Part shown: positions 37,354-49,729 of the stretch, piece after piece
Layout: every line of letters begins with the position of its first letter
Position numbering within the stretch: the stretch's first letter is position 1
Position numbers and translations under genes: made by a program
The notes under the pieces: generated by a model
Database searches by the model: none
Seen by the model: the letters and a program-made list of their open reading frames with translations, nothing else
Told to the model about the DNA's origin: nothing
From: Paracentrotus lividus
Taxonomy: Eukaryota > Echinodermata > Echinoidea > Camarodonta > Echinidae
Direction: 5' to 3'
DNA: 64,000 nucleotides
NCBI GenBank assembly: GCA_940671915.1
Contig: CALNVZ010003426.1
Span: 39,211,389 to 39,275,388, forward strand

Positions 37354-37607
37354 ATGAAAGAAAAAGAGAAGTGGGGGAAAATGAGCTGCGGAGTGGAATA
37401 AACAATGGGACACTCCCTATATTCTTTAACACGCCCCATATCCAAAGCCTGCCACACTCATCTGAACACCCTCGTCGTGAAGACATCGAGATGTGACCAT
37501 CAAGGTATGTTAAGGTATGTTACAATGAAAACAAAAAACAAAAAAAAAAAAATTGTCTAAAGGGCGAATGTGGACAATTTTGTATCAAATGTAGTTTTCC
37601 TGTATTA

Positions 37608-38578
37608 GGGTACATGTAGGTCATATGGCCCCTAAGCTCATTTGCCTAATTTGCATAAAATTACAAAATGACACACAGTCTAATCTTTGTTTATATGAAT
37701 CAATAACTACTGCTCCAGCTTTTATTGTGAGGAAAAACAATTATCACCAACCCCCCTGTCTGCAATATTCAAATGTTGACGTCATCACCAAAGTGTCCAT
37801 ATAACCTGCATGTGCAGGTAATATGGGCACATGTATTTAATGTATTTAAAAAAAAAAAACTACAATGACTCTACTATGTCTGGAATTTGCTTAAAATGTT
37901 GAAAATCATTAACTTTCAGATATCATTTGAAATTATAAGACCCTTCAGTAAATACTTTAACTATATATTTCATTGTTTTGTATTTTGTATATTATTTCTT
38001 TTGTAATATTATTTAAATATTATTTTCATTATCTGATTATACAAATCAAACCATAGGCCTACAATAAGTTATTTATATTGATTATATACTGTGAATATAC
38101 CCAAAAAAATCGTAGCAAAGAGATTGATGCCTCATCCCAATACTAAGTACCAGAATCATTTCCGCCATTTTGGACGGCCCATATTACCTGCACTGATGTT
38201 GATATGTCAGGCAAGCATTCAATGCCACATAGCACCCCTTCACTACAACAAATTGACCTGTACACGCTAGTATGATCAAAATGAAACTATACGCTTACTA
38301 CAAACAATAGAGGTTACCCCCTCAAACACTCTTTCATCATCACATTCTGTGAAATATCAAATTTTACATCAGGGTAAAAAATTGCCGTAATTTTTATCTT
38401 TCTTGTTGGTTTTCAGCAATTTTCTCAGAGAAATTTCGGCATTAGATGCTCTCACGATGATAGGCTTTCGTATATAGTTCATATGAACAACATTATGACG
38501 CTCACACCGGTCACCGGTCACCGGTCGACGGTCACGACATGATTAGCTTCAGGTGGCCCATATTACCTGCATGTACCC
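37608..38578. mobile_element. Non-autonomous TA-target transposon with GGGTACATG ends, 971 bp
   Basis: The left end GGGTACATGTAGGTCATATGG and the right end CCCATATTACCTGCATGTACCC (cited in part) are inverted copies, each bordered by TA. An internal head-to-head copy of the same motif forms a palindrome at 37797-37826, and another copy lies near 38175. The interior also has three GGTCACC/ACCGGTC units near 38507-38530. There is no transposase frame. TA duplication suits Tc1/mariner-like or other TA-specific enzymes. Confidence 0.75.
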
Positions 38579-38586
38579 TATTTATA

Positions 38587-39551
38587 GGGGAGAGCGGGGT
38601 TATATGGAACATTTTTCACAAAAATGGCCGTAAAACAAAAGCGGATTTATTTCAAGAAACAATAAATGATCAGCTTGAGTGTATATCTGTATGCTACAAA
38701 TGTAACCCATAAAATTCTTAAGCTTAGTGATGGTTCCGGAAAAAATCCATCTTCAACAAGACCATGTCAAGTGTTCCAAATAACCCCATACACGGGGTTA
38801 GTTAGAACATGGTGTGGGGTACGTTGAAACATTGTGCATGGTATCTTAAAAAATATATTTAAACTATCTACAACATTATTGCATGGGTTTAGCTAACTTG
38901 CTTTATTGATTCCAATTAACATATTAAAGATTCGTGTTCAATTTTTGTTTTTACTTCATGTTTTATTACACTTGATATATAGCATCCACTCACATACAGA
39001 TATTCTGAAGTCCTGTGAAGTAGCATTCTGCCTAAAAATTGTCCAATTTGCACTAATATACATGTATAATAATATTTCTGAACACAGCACTGAATTATAT
39101 TATTTTTATTTTTTTGTTCAGCTGAAACCTATTTACTTAGTACATGTTCCAACTAACCCCGTTCAAAATGTTCCAACTAACCCCAGAGGCCCATTTGACA
39201 TTTGTAAGCTTACAACACAAAAGAGGGTCAACAACATGCCATATATTTAACCTTATTTTGTAGCTTGGTATAGCTGTTTGTTATTCTCAAAAACAGGCCA
39301 ACTTAATTTATGATCTTCTTTGAGATAATAAAACATTTGTAAAAGTGACAAAATTTACTCAGAAGGTGAAAAAACAAACATTGCTTTCTAACTTCACAAG
39401 GCTTGAAGCACGTGTGTTGTCTAAAATGTGGTGGATGGCAGTTGCTAATAGCAACAACCTGAGGGTAGATTTGCATAAATATATTTATAGCCGTTAAAGA
39501 AAATTACAATGTTTCAACTAACCCCGTGTTCCAACTAACCCCACTCTCCCC
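38587..39551. mobile_element. Non-autonomous TA-target transposon with GGGGAGAG ends, 965 bp
   Basis: The left end GGGGAGAGCGGGGTTATATG and the right end AACTAACCCCACTCTCCCC are inverted copies, each bordered by TA. The motif GGGGTTAGTTGGAACA or its inverse recurs inside: a palindrome at 38771-38810, a pair at about 39145-39184 and another at the right end. It is non-coding. It abuts the previous element with only TATTTATA between them, so one probably inserted in the flank of the other. Confidence 0.8.
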
Positions 39552-39781
39552 TACCCTCGCCTTCCCTGAAAAAAAAAGACATTAAAAAAAAAACAACAAC
39601 AACAACAACAAAAAACAAATCCAGAGGGCAAAGACCAAAATATCAGATTTTAGACGCTTCTCTCTAAATTTTTGATGGAGGGGGGGGGGCATCAGGAACC
39701 CCTCTCCCCGGATCAGCACTTCGTACGAGAGACGTTGGTGTTGTTGAAGACATCTGCAAAATATTGTAATAGTGTTATATA

Positions 39782-39806
39782 NNNNNNNNNNNNNNNNNNN
39801 NNNNNN
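39782..39806. other. Assembly gap of exactly 25 N
   Basis: A run of 25 N. Such a fixed short run is a placeholder rather than a measured gap; some long-read gap fillers write 25 N for an overfilled gap. Everything to its right up to about 61.6 kb should be treated with caution. Confidence 0.95.
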
Positions 39807-40102
39807 TAATAAATGTATTATATTCGGGGGGGGGGGGTCTTTTATCCATTATTACGTTCGACGCCTGACCAAATAAAATATCGCGTGCAATATTTAGACC
39901 TCAATTCGGGGTCATGAAAATAGTTCCACTTTGACGGTAATTGGGTATGCATGATGGAGACTATTGACCTAAATGTTTCCTTTCAATATTCATCAATTAT
40001 CAAATTATTTCATTAGCATTCAGTGGAAATCATATAATATCGATTAAAAAACTATAGCAAAATCAGAAGTAAATTACTAACCGATGTGTACTACATGGTT
40101 CT

Positions 40103-40229
40103 AGGACATCTCCCCCGGAGGACAACTCCCCCGGAGGACAACCCTAACCCTAACCCTAACCCTATGTCCTCCGGGGGAGCTGTCCTCCGGGAATTGTCCC
40201 CGGGAGTTGTCCTCCGGGGGAGATGTCCT
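40103..40229. mobile_element. Hairpin element with CCCTAA units in its loop (copy 1)
   Basis: AGGACATCTCCCCCGGAGGACA at the left (22 bp, given by its parts AGGACATCTCC and CCCGGAGGACA) is inverted at the right, ending GGGGGAGATGTCCT. The arms contain repeated CTCCGGGGGAG. Four CCCTAA units lie between them at about 40141-40164. The outer flank TGATAC on the right matches the TATCAGGACA terminus of related copies. Confidence 0.75.
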
Positions 40230-40369
40230 GATACGGTACTGCATGTATTAGCTCTCACAAAAATGAATCAGGGAAGCAGGTAAGAGAACTGTGAACGGGG
40301 TGGAGGGGGGGAGGGGGAGTCAAACATCATAAGTTTAACAAACGTATCCATGTATCAATAATAGTTAAA

Positions 40370-40486
40370 TAATAATAATAATAATTATAATAATAATAAT
40401 GATAATAATAATATAATAATAATAATAATATGATAATAATAATATAATAATAATAATAATAATAATAATGATAATAATATTAATAA
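40370..40486. repeat. (TAA)n microsatellite (block copy 1)
   Basis: AATAATAAT units with occasional GATAAT interruptions. The interruption pattern and length differ from the same locus in copy 2 (51231-51352). Confidence 0.95.
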
Positions 40487-41074
40487 ATTCTTAGTTTATT
40501 AGTTTATTCTTCACCCAGCCACTTGGCGCAAGTGAGATCTTACCGTCTTTGAAGATTGCATGTTATTCAGTCATGCGTGCAAAGATCCAAATGAAAATTG
40601 TACCAACATTTGCTAGGAGGATGACTCTACCAAGATATATCGGAAAATCCATGATTTAATATTTATATTTTCACAAGACAGATTCTACATAAAAGGTGGG
40701 ACATTTTTATTGGCTCACTCTGTAGAGTAGCTTTACTCTTTTTTTATTTTGTTTTCAATATGCACAAAATAAATTGTATTAGTCCTTGACCCGTGCTATT
40801 TATTCTGCGGTAATTGGAAATATATTACAGGTCCATTGATCGGTATAACGGGAAAAGCAATGAAATCATCGATTAATCCATATTTGTTTTGCTTTTGTTG
40901 TTATTTGTTGTTGGTTTTTGCTTATTTATGCGTGCTTTTTATTCTTATTTTATTTTTACATGGTTATTTCAATTTCCTTTTGGTTTCACCCAGGCGTTAA
41001 ACGACTTACGTTTTAAACCACTGAAACCGTCATTAATTTGGTCAAAGGTTAATGACAAATATGTATGGAAGAAT

Positions 41075-41300
41075 GAGCAAAGAGAATGGGGTTCCATCGG
41101 GATTCGAACCTGAGACTTACTAGCGACGCGCTCTACCAGCTGAGCTATGGCAAACCCATTCTGACATTCGTCCCTGAAACCAGTTAATTTTGAATGCTCG
41201 GGTGGTCTATAGCTTCTGACCACTGGTAGATGGGTCGAGAGCCTGTTTAGTATCTGAAGGGCTCAGGTTCAAATCCCGATAGAACCCCATTTCTTTGCTC
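41075..41300. repeat. Inverted repeat with tRNA-like ends (block copy 1)
   Basis: The outer arms, about 40 bp long, are inverted copies: GAGCAAAGAGAATGGGGTTC at the left and its near-complement ending TTTCTTTGCTC at the right. On the minus strand, 41088-41157 has tRNA promoter boxes TAGCTCAGCTGGTAGAG (box A) and GGTTCGAATCCC (box B) and partly pairing ends GGGTTTG / GGAACCC. The anticodon stem does not pair and the length is about 70 nt. The right arm has a second box B-like GGTTCAAATCCC on the plus strand. It is probably tRNA-derived (a SINE head or tRNA pseudogene pair) rather than a working tRNA. Confidence 0.6.
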
Positions 41301-43277
41301 TCTTTTTTTTTTTTTTTTTCTTCTTCATTTTATACATTTATGGTCAGTTTCCTTCGTTGTTTTAATTTAGTTACGATTATGATACAAAAAAATGTCATAA
41401 TTTCAGGGCAGGATCCTGCATATCTAGGTCGGGAAGAGTAAAGGGGGGGGGAAGAGTAAAGGGGGCAAACGTTAAAGCACTCTCTGTCAGCAGAGACAGA
41501 GAGGGCGACGGGGGGGGGTTACATATTAATTTTCCCCATAAAATATCACATTCACATTCAACTCCAAAGTGCTCACCTTGAGTAAATAATTTCTTATTTC
41601 TTTCTTATTAATGCACGAATACAAACCACGCAATAATAATCGGGATCTCTATTCCGGGTAGAGCTGTAGAGTCCGTCGAAATTTAATGGCTTTCTGGTTT
41701 ATTTTGAATCATACGATTCAGAATCAATTGGGCCATATGACTTGCAATAATATCTGGAGTAGTGTAATATGGCCCTATGGACACAGAATTGGGTAATTTT
41801 GACCCTTCATAGAGTGTATCTCAAGATTTTGGTCCTCATAGCATTAAAAGAATAACTTCCTATTTACCAGGTACTTACTTATTACGTAATACTACTTGAT
41901 GGACAGAGGATACATAAGAAAATCTCCATAAATATGGTTGACTGATAATGGACCGCTTTTTTAATCCACAGCCACCCTTCAAAATTGCCACCAAAATTGT
42001 CCAGGCGTCAATGCAATGCGAATCATTAACACAGACCAAACAAAAAAAAGAAAAAAGAAAAAAAGAAAACATAACAAAACAAAAACAACATCAACTGAGG
42101 CCGGACTCGGGTCTAACCTCACATCCCAGTTATCAGTAGAGTTGTATACAGAGACAACAACCGGAAAACCCTCAAATAGGACTACCCGCAAACGAAGTAA
42201 TATTACAACTAGCGTATCCAGATCTGTCAAAAAAGGGGTGCAGTGTGCTATTCATCTAAAGTAATTTGAATAAAGAAGGAAACTGACCAGAAATATAAAA
42301 TATGAAGAAAAAAAATCAAACTTTGACACGAAAAGTTTGAGGGCTGAACCCTGCACACCCCCCCCACACACCACATAAGTCAGTTTCGAATCCTGGGACC
42401 ACTCAGTTAAGTCCATTGTTACACCCCTGTGCACTGTAAATCGAAGTTATGATTGTTATTGAAAGTTGAAAACACTATTTTGATTGGTTCACAGTGAGAC
42501 TTTATGCAAGAAGTGCATGTTACAAGGCTCCTGAGGGTTACTATCGATTTGCAATTATCGGAATCACCCCTTCAATATTAATATTAGGGAGCATAGGGAG
42601 TTTTCGACGTGATAAGGAGGTTGAATGGTATACAATAGAAGCTTTTGTCAATAATTATAATTAATTTTGATTTGATTTGATTTGATTTTCTTCTGCATTC
42701 ATAGATGTATAACATTTTTCTTCATGACTAGTTAAACGAGATAGAATAATGAACTTTCTGACAATGAATCAAGATCACAACAATTTATAACAAACAATTA
42801 TTATCTTTATTAAATATTTAATGATAAATTGTCAACATATTAAAAACTACGCCAACATTACGAATCGTATGAGAAGAAGATTATCAAGTAAGCAAAATAC
42901 TTGAGAGTATGACAGTCCCTAATAATATTTGTGTTTCTTAACGCTTGACGCTCACTGATCTCACGCGTAAAAAAGCCATTATTATTGTCATTAAATAAGT
43001 ATTTGACAAAGCTTCTATTTTTACCTCTCAACCTCCTCCAGGAGGTGCGTCTACACAAAACAAAAACAAAAACAAAAACAAAAAAAAACACCCCAATTGG
43101 TTGAACGTGACATTGTACTGGGTCTTTAGGCCATTCAGCAAATAGTACAAATACATTTCTATATGTAATCCAAGGTAATCATCCACATTTTGTTTATATA
43201 TTGGTTCTATTGGTTCATCGTACAAACCAATGTAGGTATCTTGAGCAAATTATTGAAAGAGTGAGAAGGAAAAGAAA

Positions 43278-43308
<31 letters not shown>

Positions 43309-43690
43309 TGGGGTAATTTTGAATGAGAAAAACAAATCACTTCGTTTAACTATTGTGCAATTTAAAAAATAATAATTCAGGAAAAGGAAATGGTCAAAAG
43401 GAGCCTATTTCTGTCGTTCTGTGTCTATTTGCAATATATTCCATATCGGGGCATGTGAGTCATACCAGTATAATGGGATTGAATGGGGTATTATACAGGA
43501 TCCAGAATTGAGTATTTTGACTCTTCATTATTAGTTTTTAGAGTGTACACTTTTATTTGGGCAAATTTGTCTCCGCTTGATACAAAGTAGGCCTAGATAA
43601 CCCCTTTCTTATGATCAAAACAAAACAAAACAAAAACAATCTTAGGTAAATCCTTTACCTGTTGTGTCTAGATTTATACCGTGGTATGGT

Positions 43691-43817
43691 TCTGGACAAC
43701 TGCCTCCTGAACAATTACCTCCGGACAACTACCCGTCACGAAAATCGACCACCTAACATTTTTCTAATTGTCTAATGGGGCTGTTGTCCAAGTTGGTAAT
43801 TTTCGGGTAGTTGTCCT
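43691..43817. mobile_element. Small inverted-repeat element with AGGACAACT ends (copy 1)
   Basis: TCTGGACAACTGCCTCC faces GGGTAGTTGTCCT, followed by TTGATAC. The interior has CCGGACAACTACCCGTCACG. The cleaner version in block copy 2 (54610-54736) reads AGGACAACTGCCTCC and TAGTTGTCCTGATAC. It belongs to the same family as 1511, 25376 and 40103. Confidence 0.65.
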
Positions 43818-44620
43818 TTGATACGCTTTGTTATGTATGGACATAACAGGACAGTGACCTTTTTTACACTTGAAGACTTGGATCTGCTTGTAGATTCACG
43901 CTTTTACGAACGGAAAAACAAATAAACCATTAATAATCGTATTTGTACTGCACAGTCACACTTCCAAAATGATTCGTTATCAATGAACAATCATCTAATT
44001 AAAGTTTATACAATTGTAGTCAGTCTATTGTCAGTGCTATTCAGTGTGACTTTATCTATGGGTACTACCAAAACGCGCGCGCGTATTATTTCTGTTATAA
44101 TACTCGTGGTAGATAATCGAACTATCAAACCAATTTTGGTTTAGTATAATTCAGCTGGGATTTTGGCAGCTCTCGCTTTGGACAGGAATGTCACAAATCT
44201 GACAGTCCACTTTGTCCTAGACTTTAGTTTCTACTGATAGCTTCCATCTTATTTTATTCATGGTTTTTATCACAGCGTTTAAAAATGGTAAGTGCAATCA
44301 TGCTTTTCGACTATTACCTTAACGAAAGATAAAATTAATGTTATTTGTGATGATCCTATTTTGTTTTGGAAGGAATTAGGTCACATTAACCTGATGCCTA
44401 GTTTTAGTAGTTTATCACGAAATAATTTTTGCTCAAATAATTGGATGTAATGTAAAAGTAATTAATTTTACTACATTGAAATGAATTTGCTGATATATTT
44501 ACATTTTGAACTGAAATTATTTCAATATCATTTAGCTATTCTGCTTCAAATGATAAGCAATTGCAATCGCAAAAACTATCTAACATCATAATAATGAGAA
44601 CAAGTTTAGAAGAATCAAGC

Positions 44621-44642
44621 AAAAAAAAAAAAAAAAAAAAAA
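44621..44642. repeat. Poly-A run, 22 bases (block copy 1)
   Basis: The corresponding run in copy 2 (55554-55609) is 56 bases. Such a length change with otherwise near-identical flanks is typical of read or consensus error in homopolymers. Confidence 0.95.
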
Positions 44643-46289
44643 GCAACCATCATGACTATTGTGTAAATTACCCGATAGTCGAATCATTATAACTGTTTGT
44701 ATTTAAGATTTACTTATCTGAGGAAACCTTCCAGCAAAATGTATAAAGTGACGGACAGCAATTTAACTCAAATTTGATGTCAATTTCGAAGAAACAAAGT
44801 TGGATTTTCGATATTACGTTTATTGTGATGCAATATTTGCTTGATACTGAATTTTTACACCTCGTGAAGAGTGAGGATCGAGTCCTTAAAAGGAGGATTG
44901 TTGTTTATCTCTATCGAAATACATTACATAGCCTAACAGTTCTCTATTGTTTCCAAGTCTGTGAAATGTCTGTTTATAAGCGGTGTGCTTGTGTGAGCAC
45001 TAATGATTATGTCGGTTTCGAAACAACGTATTATCATTGATAATGTCCCGATACTGCTCTTAAATTTTAATTTAAATAAGAATATCACATCTCGACATTT
45101 GATATTTTTTGTTTTATATAAATACCGTAGCTAAAAGTCTATGCACTGAATGGAAATAATACACTTCCACTACGTGTAATTGCAATTTCAACCACATGGT
45201 TTGAATATTTTCATCGAATTACAACACCAGGCTACTTCACAAATGAGTAGGGAGATCGGGATGACGTTACAAATACATTTTGCCAGATATTATAATGAAA
45301 GTACTCACATACTCCATGGGTCTGGAGTTAGCCTATTATGTGGCTAAACCTGAGGCACATAAAACTTGAAAACATGTAAACACTAATTAACTACTGCTTA
45401 AAGGGGAATTATCCCTCAGAGAAATTAGCTTCAGTGAATGGAGACAAACCCCCAAAACATATTGGAAAGTTTCAGAAAAATCAGGGCACATGAATAAGAG
45501 AGATATGAATTTTTAGATTTTGAGATCATTTATGATATGGAGATCTTCCAAGCAACGCGACCATGATGTGTGATGTAGTGAAGGGAGATCTTTCCCATAT
45601 CTATTTACACATTACATAAAATCCTCTTTTTTTTCTTGATTCTAAAGGGAGAATAAAGAATCTATTTATGGGATGACTTGTAAATATATGAAAGCCATAA
45701 TATATCATGAAAAGAAAAAGCTGTCTTCATTAGGATGGAAATAAGAGACATTATGAATAGTTTTTGTGCACAACATATGAGGAGTTTCTCCTTTGTGACA
45801 CACAAATGGTGACCGCGTTGCAATGGGAGATTTCCTATTATGTCATTAGAGATCTCAATATTCAAATACTCATAACTTTCTTATCATTTTATCGATTTCA
45901 CCAAATCTTCACTAATGTGCTTATTTGATTTTTCTGCAATCCACAGTAAGCCAACTATCTACAAAGGGACAATTCTCCTTTAATTAGTCAAGACATTTTT
46001 TTTTAACAACCTACCCCGTATACGGGGTAGGTTGTTACACCATACGGGTAATTGTTACAGTATGTAAACATACGGGGTAAGTTGACAATGTGTAGATCTC
46101 TATACCATACTTTGTTTCAACTTTCCAGTTTCTGGTATCGTTAACAGTAGATTAAGTAGAGCTCTAGAATAGCTAAAGTAATAATAGAATATCAAAATTT
46201 AACACCTTGAAAATTGAAAACAAAATTACTTTACATGTGTAATGTACTTGGGGGTAGATTGTTACATCGACATGGGGTATAGGTTGTTG

Positions 46290-46862
46290 TAACGGTAAAA
46301 CACCTATTGGTCTACAACCTATTGGTCCACTAGCCAATACGTCTACCTCCATTCAGTCTAAACCCTATCGACACTAACCATTTGGTCTACACCAATCGGT
46401 CCACCACCACTCGTCTACATCCAATTGTAGTCCACTCACCGCGTTGGTCTACATTCAATGGTCCACTCACCGTTGTCTACATCCAATTCGTCCACTCACA
46501 GTTGGTCTCATCAATTGGTCCATCACGGTTGGTCTACATCCAATTGGTCCATCACCGGTTGGTCTACATCCAATTGGTCCACCACCGGTTGGTCTACATC
46601 CAATTGGTCCACTCCCAGTTGGTCTACATCCAATTGGTCCACTCACCGGTTGGTCTACATTCAATTGGTCCACTCACGGTTGGATCTACATCCAATTGGT
46701 TCCACTCACAGTTGGTGTTACATTCAATTGGTCCACTCACAGTTGGTCTACATCCAATTGGTCCACTCACCGGATTGGTCTACTCCAATTGGTCAAATCA
46801 ATTGGTCCACTCACCAGTTGGGCTACATCAATTGGTCTACTCACCAGTTGTCTCAACCAATA
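46290..46862. repeat. 31-bp minisatellite, forward array (block copy 1)
   Basis: About fifteen units of TTGGTCTACATCCAATTGG + TCCACTCACCGG. Many units here have one-base gains or losses relative to the 31-bp period. Because 31 is not a multiple of three, every frame gives a repeated peptide; these are not genes. Confidence 0.9.
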
Positions 46863-47944
46863 ATTGATCAACTACATGTGTTGTATCAATTCTTCAATAG
46901 GTGAGAGGCAACAAAATATCAGTAACAGGTAAATTTAAGTGGGGGCTACGTGAGGGGGGGTGGGAGTTGGTGCAAATTATTTTCGAAACTTCGCCGTCTA
47001 CATAAGCCGTAGGAGTCAATCGCGGTATATATAAATGTCTTTTATTCCTTTACTTTTTCTGAATTTGGCCCCTAAGTTAATGTTAATTTGGCGGGGCACC
47101 GAGCCCCCCCGGAATACTGCATGTTTGTTATTTACAGTTTTCAACTCTTAATAAGTAATTTGCTGCTTCAAAATTGTCATAGTTTACCAGTGAAGGGAGG
47201 GGGAGTTTTTATTCGATAAAAACCTTGAAATATGCATTTAAGCGAAGCGAACTGAGCAACAATTATTGACTGTGTGTTATAAATAGCGTTGGTAAAAATT
47301 TAAACTACATTTTATTTGTATTGGAATTACAATGTTTGAGGGGAAAAGTATTTTGATATTGGCAACATGTATGATTTATTGAGTAGCTGAAAAAAAATGT
47401 ATTTTCATTCAAATGGGCCTGATTATAAGGACTACACTATTCAGGATGTTGCATTATGATTAGGAATCAGGCAGAAACAAGTAGCTTGAGGATTGAGGTG
47501 GTGTATACGAAGGTTGTAGTCAACACTAATGGGTCGGGAGTCTGGAAACAGGTAATTGTCACATGTTACGTATTCTGGGGGGGCTTTACGGGCCCCCCCC
47601 AGGGAGGCGCCCAAAAGGGCGCCAAATGACACAATGGGTCTTCAATGACCTAGACGGACGCCAAAATGAGAAAAATGAAGAAAAAAAAAAGGCTGGACAA
47701 TATAAAATAATTTAAGAAAGCTGATAAGACCTATGGTTGGCCGGAATTTTTTTTTAACCACCCCTCACCCAAGGAAGGTCACCATATTATTGAGAACGAT
47801 ATGGGGTAGGGTGAGCGTCGCTCGATCGGCCGTAGATATATAACTTGTAGACCAAGAAAGGAAGACCACCAATATTATTTTGTGTGTTTTGGTTGTCCAA
47901 TTAGAAGACCAATTGTAAAAGGACAAGGATGCTTAGACATGCAC

Positions 47945-48245
47945 CAATTTGTGGACCAAACACCTAGTAGACAATTGGATGTGGGACCAAATGCCTAGTT
48001 AGGACCCAATTGGATGTGGACAAAGCCTAGTAGACCAATTGGATGTGGACAAATGCTATAGTGACCAATGATGTTGCAAATGTTAGTAGACCAATTGGAT
48101 GTGGACCAACGCCTAGTTAGACCAATTGGATGTGGACCAAACGTCTAGTAGACTTTGCATATGGACCAAATGGTTGGTGGACTAAAAGGTAGGCCAAATG
48201 CTGTTAGACCAAATGGATGTAGACCAAATAGAGACAACTTAGTTA
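47945..48245. repeat. 31-bp minisatellite, inverted array (block copy 1)
   Basis: Units GACCAATTGGATGTGGACC + AAACGCCTAGTA, whose core is the reverse complement of the forward array. This copy is visibly damaged by indels compared with 58866-59180. Confidence 0.85.
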
Positions 48246-49729
48246 GAACCATAGTTACAACGTTGTAACAACCTACCCCATGGTGATATTTTAACATAAA
48301 TCAACTGTAGCACAGCCATAGGCAGATTACGGGCATGGCTCAGGTATATTAGTGACTTACATGTACTATATTCACAATACGAATATCATTCATGTGCCTT
48401 CAGGTGTAAGAACTATTACCAATTAAATTTGTCCAAAAATTCACTGAACTTGGAAAAAAAAAATGGTTTTTGTTGATGTTACTTTTTACATAAAACAAGG
48501 AGAAACCTCACGGACCGGTAGTCATCACAGCTATGTTCGTGTAGGCTGTATAAGATGCCAGTTAGCACGACCCTCTTGTTCAACTTAGCACACTGAGAAC
48601 TGTAACAACTGACCCGTGTATTCCATCCCCGGTCCCCCTATACTATTATATTTGTCATTATTTTGATAATGAAGAGAATAAGTTATGGGACAAGGCTGCA
48701 CGTATGAAATAACATACAAACAATCAGCCGTATAATCTTTTGAAGAACAAGATCAAACTTATTTTTTAATCTAGATATTATCAGGTATGGAAGATTTAAA
48801 AATTTTTTTTATCGTTACCGAAACCCCCCACATACGATTTTGAGCAAAACAGCTTTCTGTTTGTTGTTTTACTGCCGTCATTGTCCTACCTGTTAATGAT
48901 ACTCGATTAGGTTTGCTATTATTGTTCGTTTCGAAAGAAATGGGTGTCAATATTTTGATTTATTGAATATCTATTTCTACACACATTGATAAGTACTGCA
49001 ATTTTTCTTTGATAATAAAAAAATATATATAGGATTGCATAAGTAAATTACTGACATTAATCAAAAACAACATTGTATATAAAATAGTATTTTCAAGAAG
49101 AGCTGTAATACTTCATCAAACATCAAATTTCGCTAGAATAATTCGCCTTTTCAGACATTTTTTTTAATTCAAGATATTATGATACCTAATAGTCACAGAC
49201 AATGTGAAAATATTGACATTGGGATTTTGTGAAAATGATATAATTTTGGCAAAATTGATAACTAAAAAAAAAAATTAAAAAAAAACCTAGAAGAAGAAGA
49301 AAGAAGACAAATACAATCGCCGTACAATCCTTTGTTTATATATCTATTACTTCAACTTTACTTTTTTCTTATTGTATTGACCATGTTGACGTAAACGATC
49401 ATACATATGAGTTTGAACTCATATCTAAATCTGTTTCCACTTCAATAATTAGCAAATGAAAGAATCTATCATTTTCACCCTATGAATTCTATCAACGTGT
49501 CTATATATCACCCCCACCTATTTTTTTTTTTTTTTTTTTTTGTGTTTATCATTATTTAGATCACTTTACAATGTCCATCCGAGTCGTTCAATTGTTTCAT
49601 GAGTACTAAATAGTTTGAGTAAATAATTAATACAAAATTTCACCTGTCACACACAGTGACACACCTCTATAACAAAAATACTATACACGATCTAGAAAAA
49701 AGAAAGAAAAAAAAACAGATAGAGAGGAC

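Larger units (their letters stand above)
33821..37607. other. Region without recognisable genes downstream of the transporter
   Basis: AT-rich and microsatellite-rich sequence. Purine-rich (AG)n stretches occupy about 35220-35720, with (AG)n at 35639-35660. I find no exon chain. The short frame at 36096-36290 is of mixed composition but unrecognised. Confidence 0.5.
45250..48638. mobile_element. TA-target transposon with opposed minisatellites (block copy 1)
   Basis: Same element as 56226-59580, which has the cleaner sequence. Here the left end reads GGGAGATCGGGATGACG and the right end CATCCCCGGTCCCCC, both next to TA but with lost bases. The internal palindrome AACAACCTACCCCGTA / TACGGGGTAGGTTGTT is perfect at 46005-46036. 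No transposase is seen. Confidence 0.7.

Noticed and set aside
37149-37496. Arg-Glu and Ser-Leu polymer frames
   Set aside because: Translation of the (GA)n microsatellite.
40141-40165. A chromosome end or large interstitial telomere
   Set aside because: Only four CCCTAA units are present, enclosed in the arms of a small hairpin element.
41088-41157. A functional tRNA gene on the minus strand
   Set aside because: Boxes A and B are good, but the anticodon stem does not pair, the acceptor is imperfect and the length is about 70 nt. It is treated as tRNA-derived repeat.
46382-46904. Open frames of 139-161 codons with repeated HPIGPLT, YIQLVHS and TSNWSTH units
   Set aside because: They are the translation of a 31-bp minisatellite in different frames. 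A period that is not a multiple of three opens all frames, and single-base errors shift between them.
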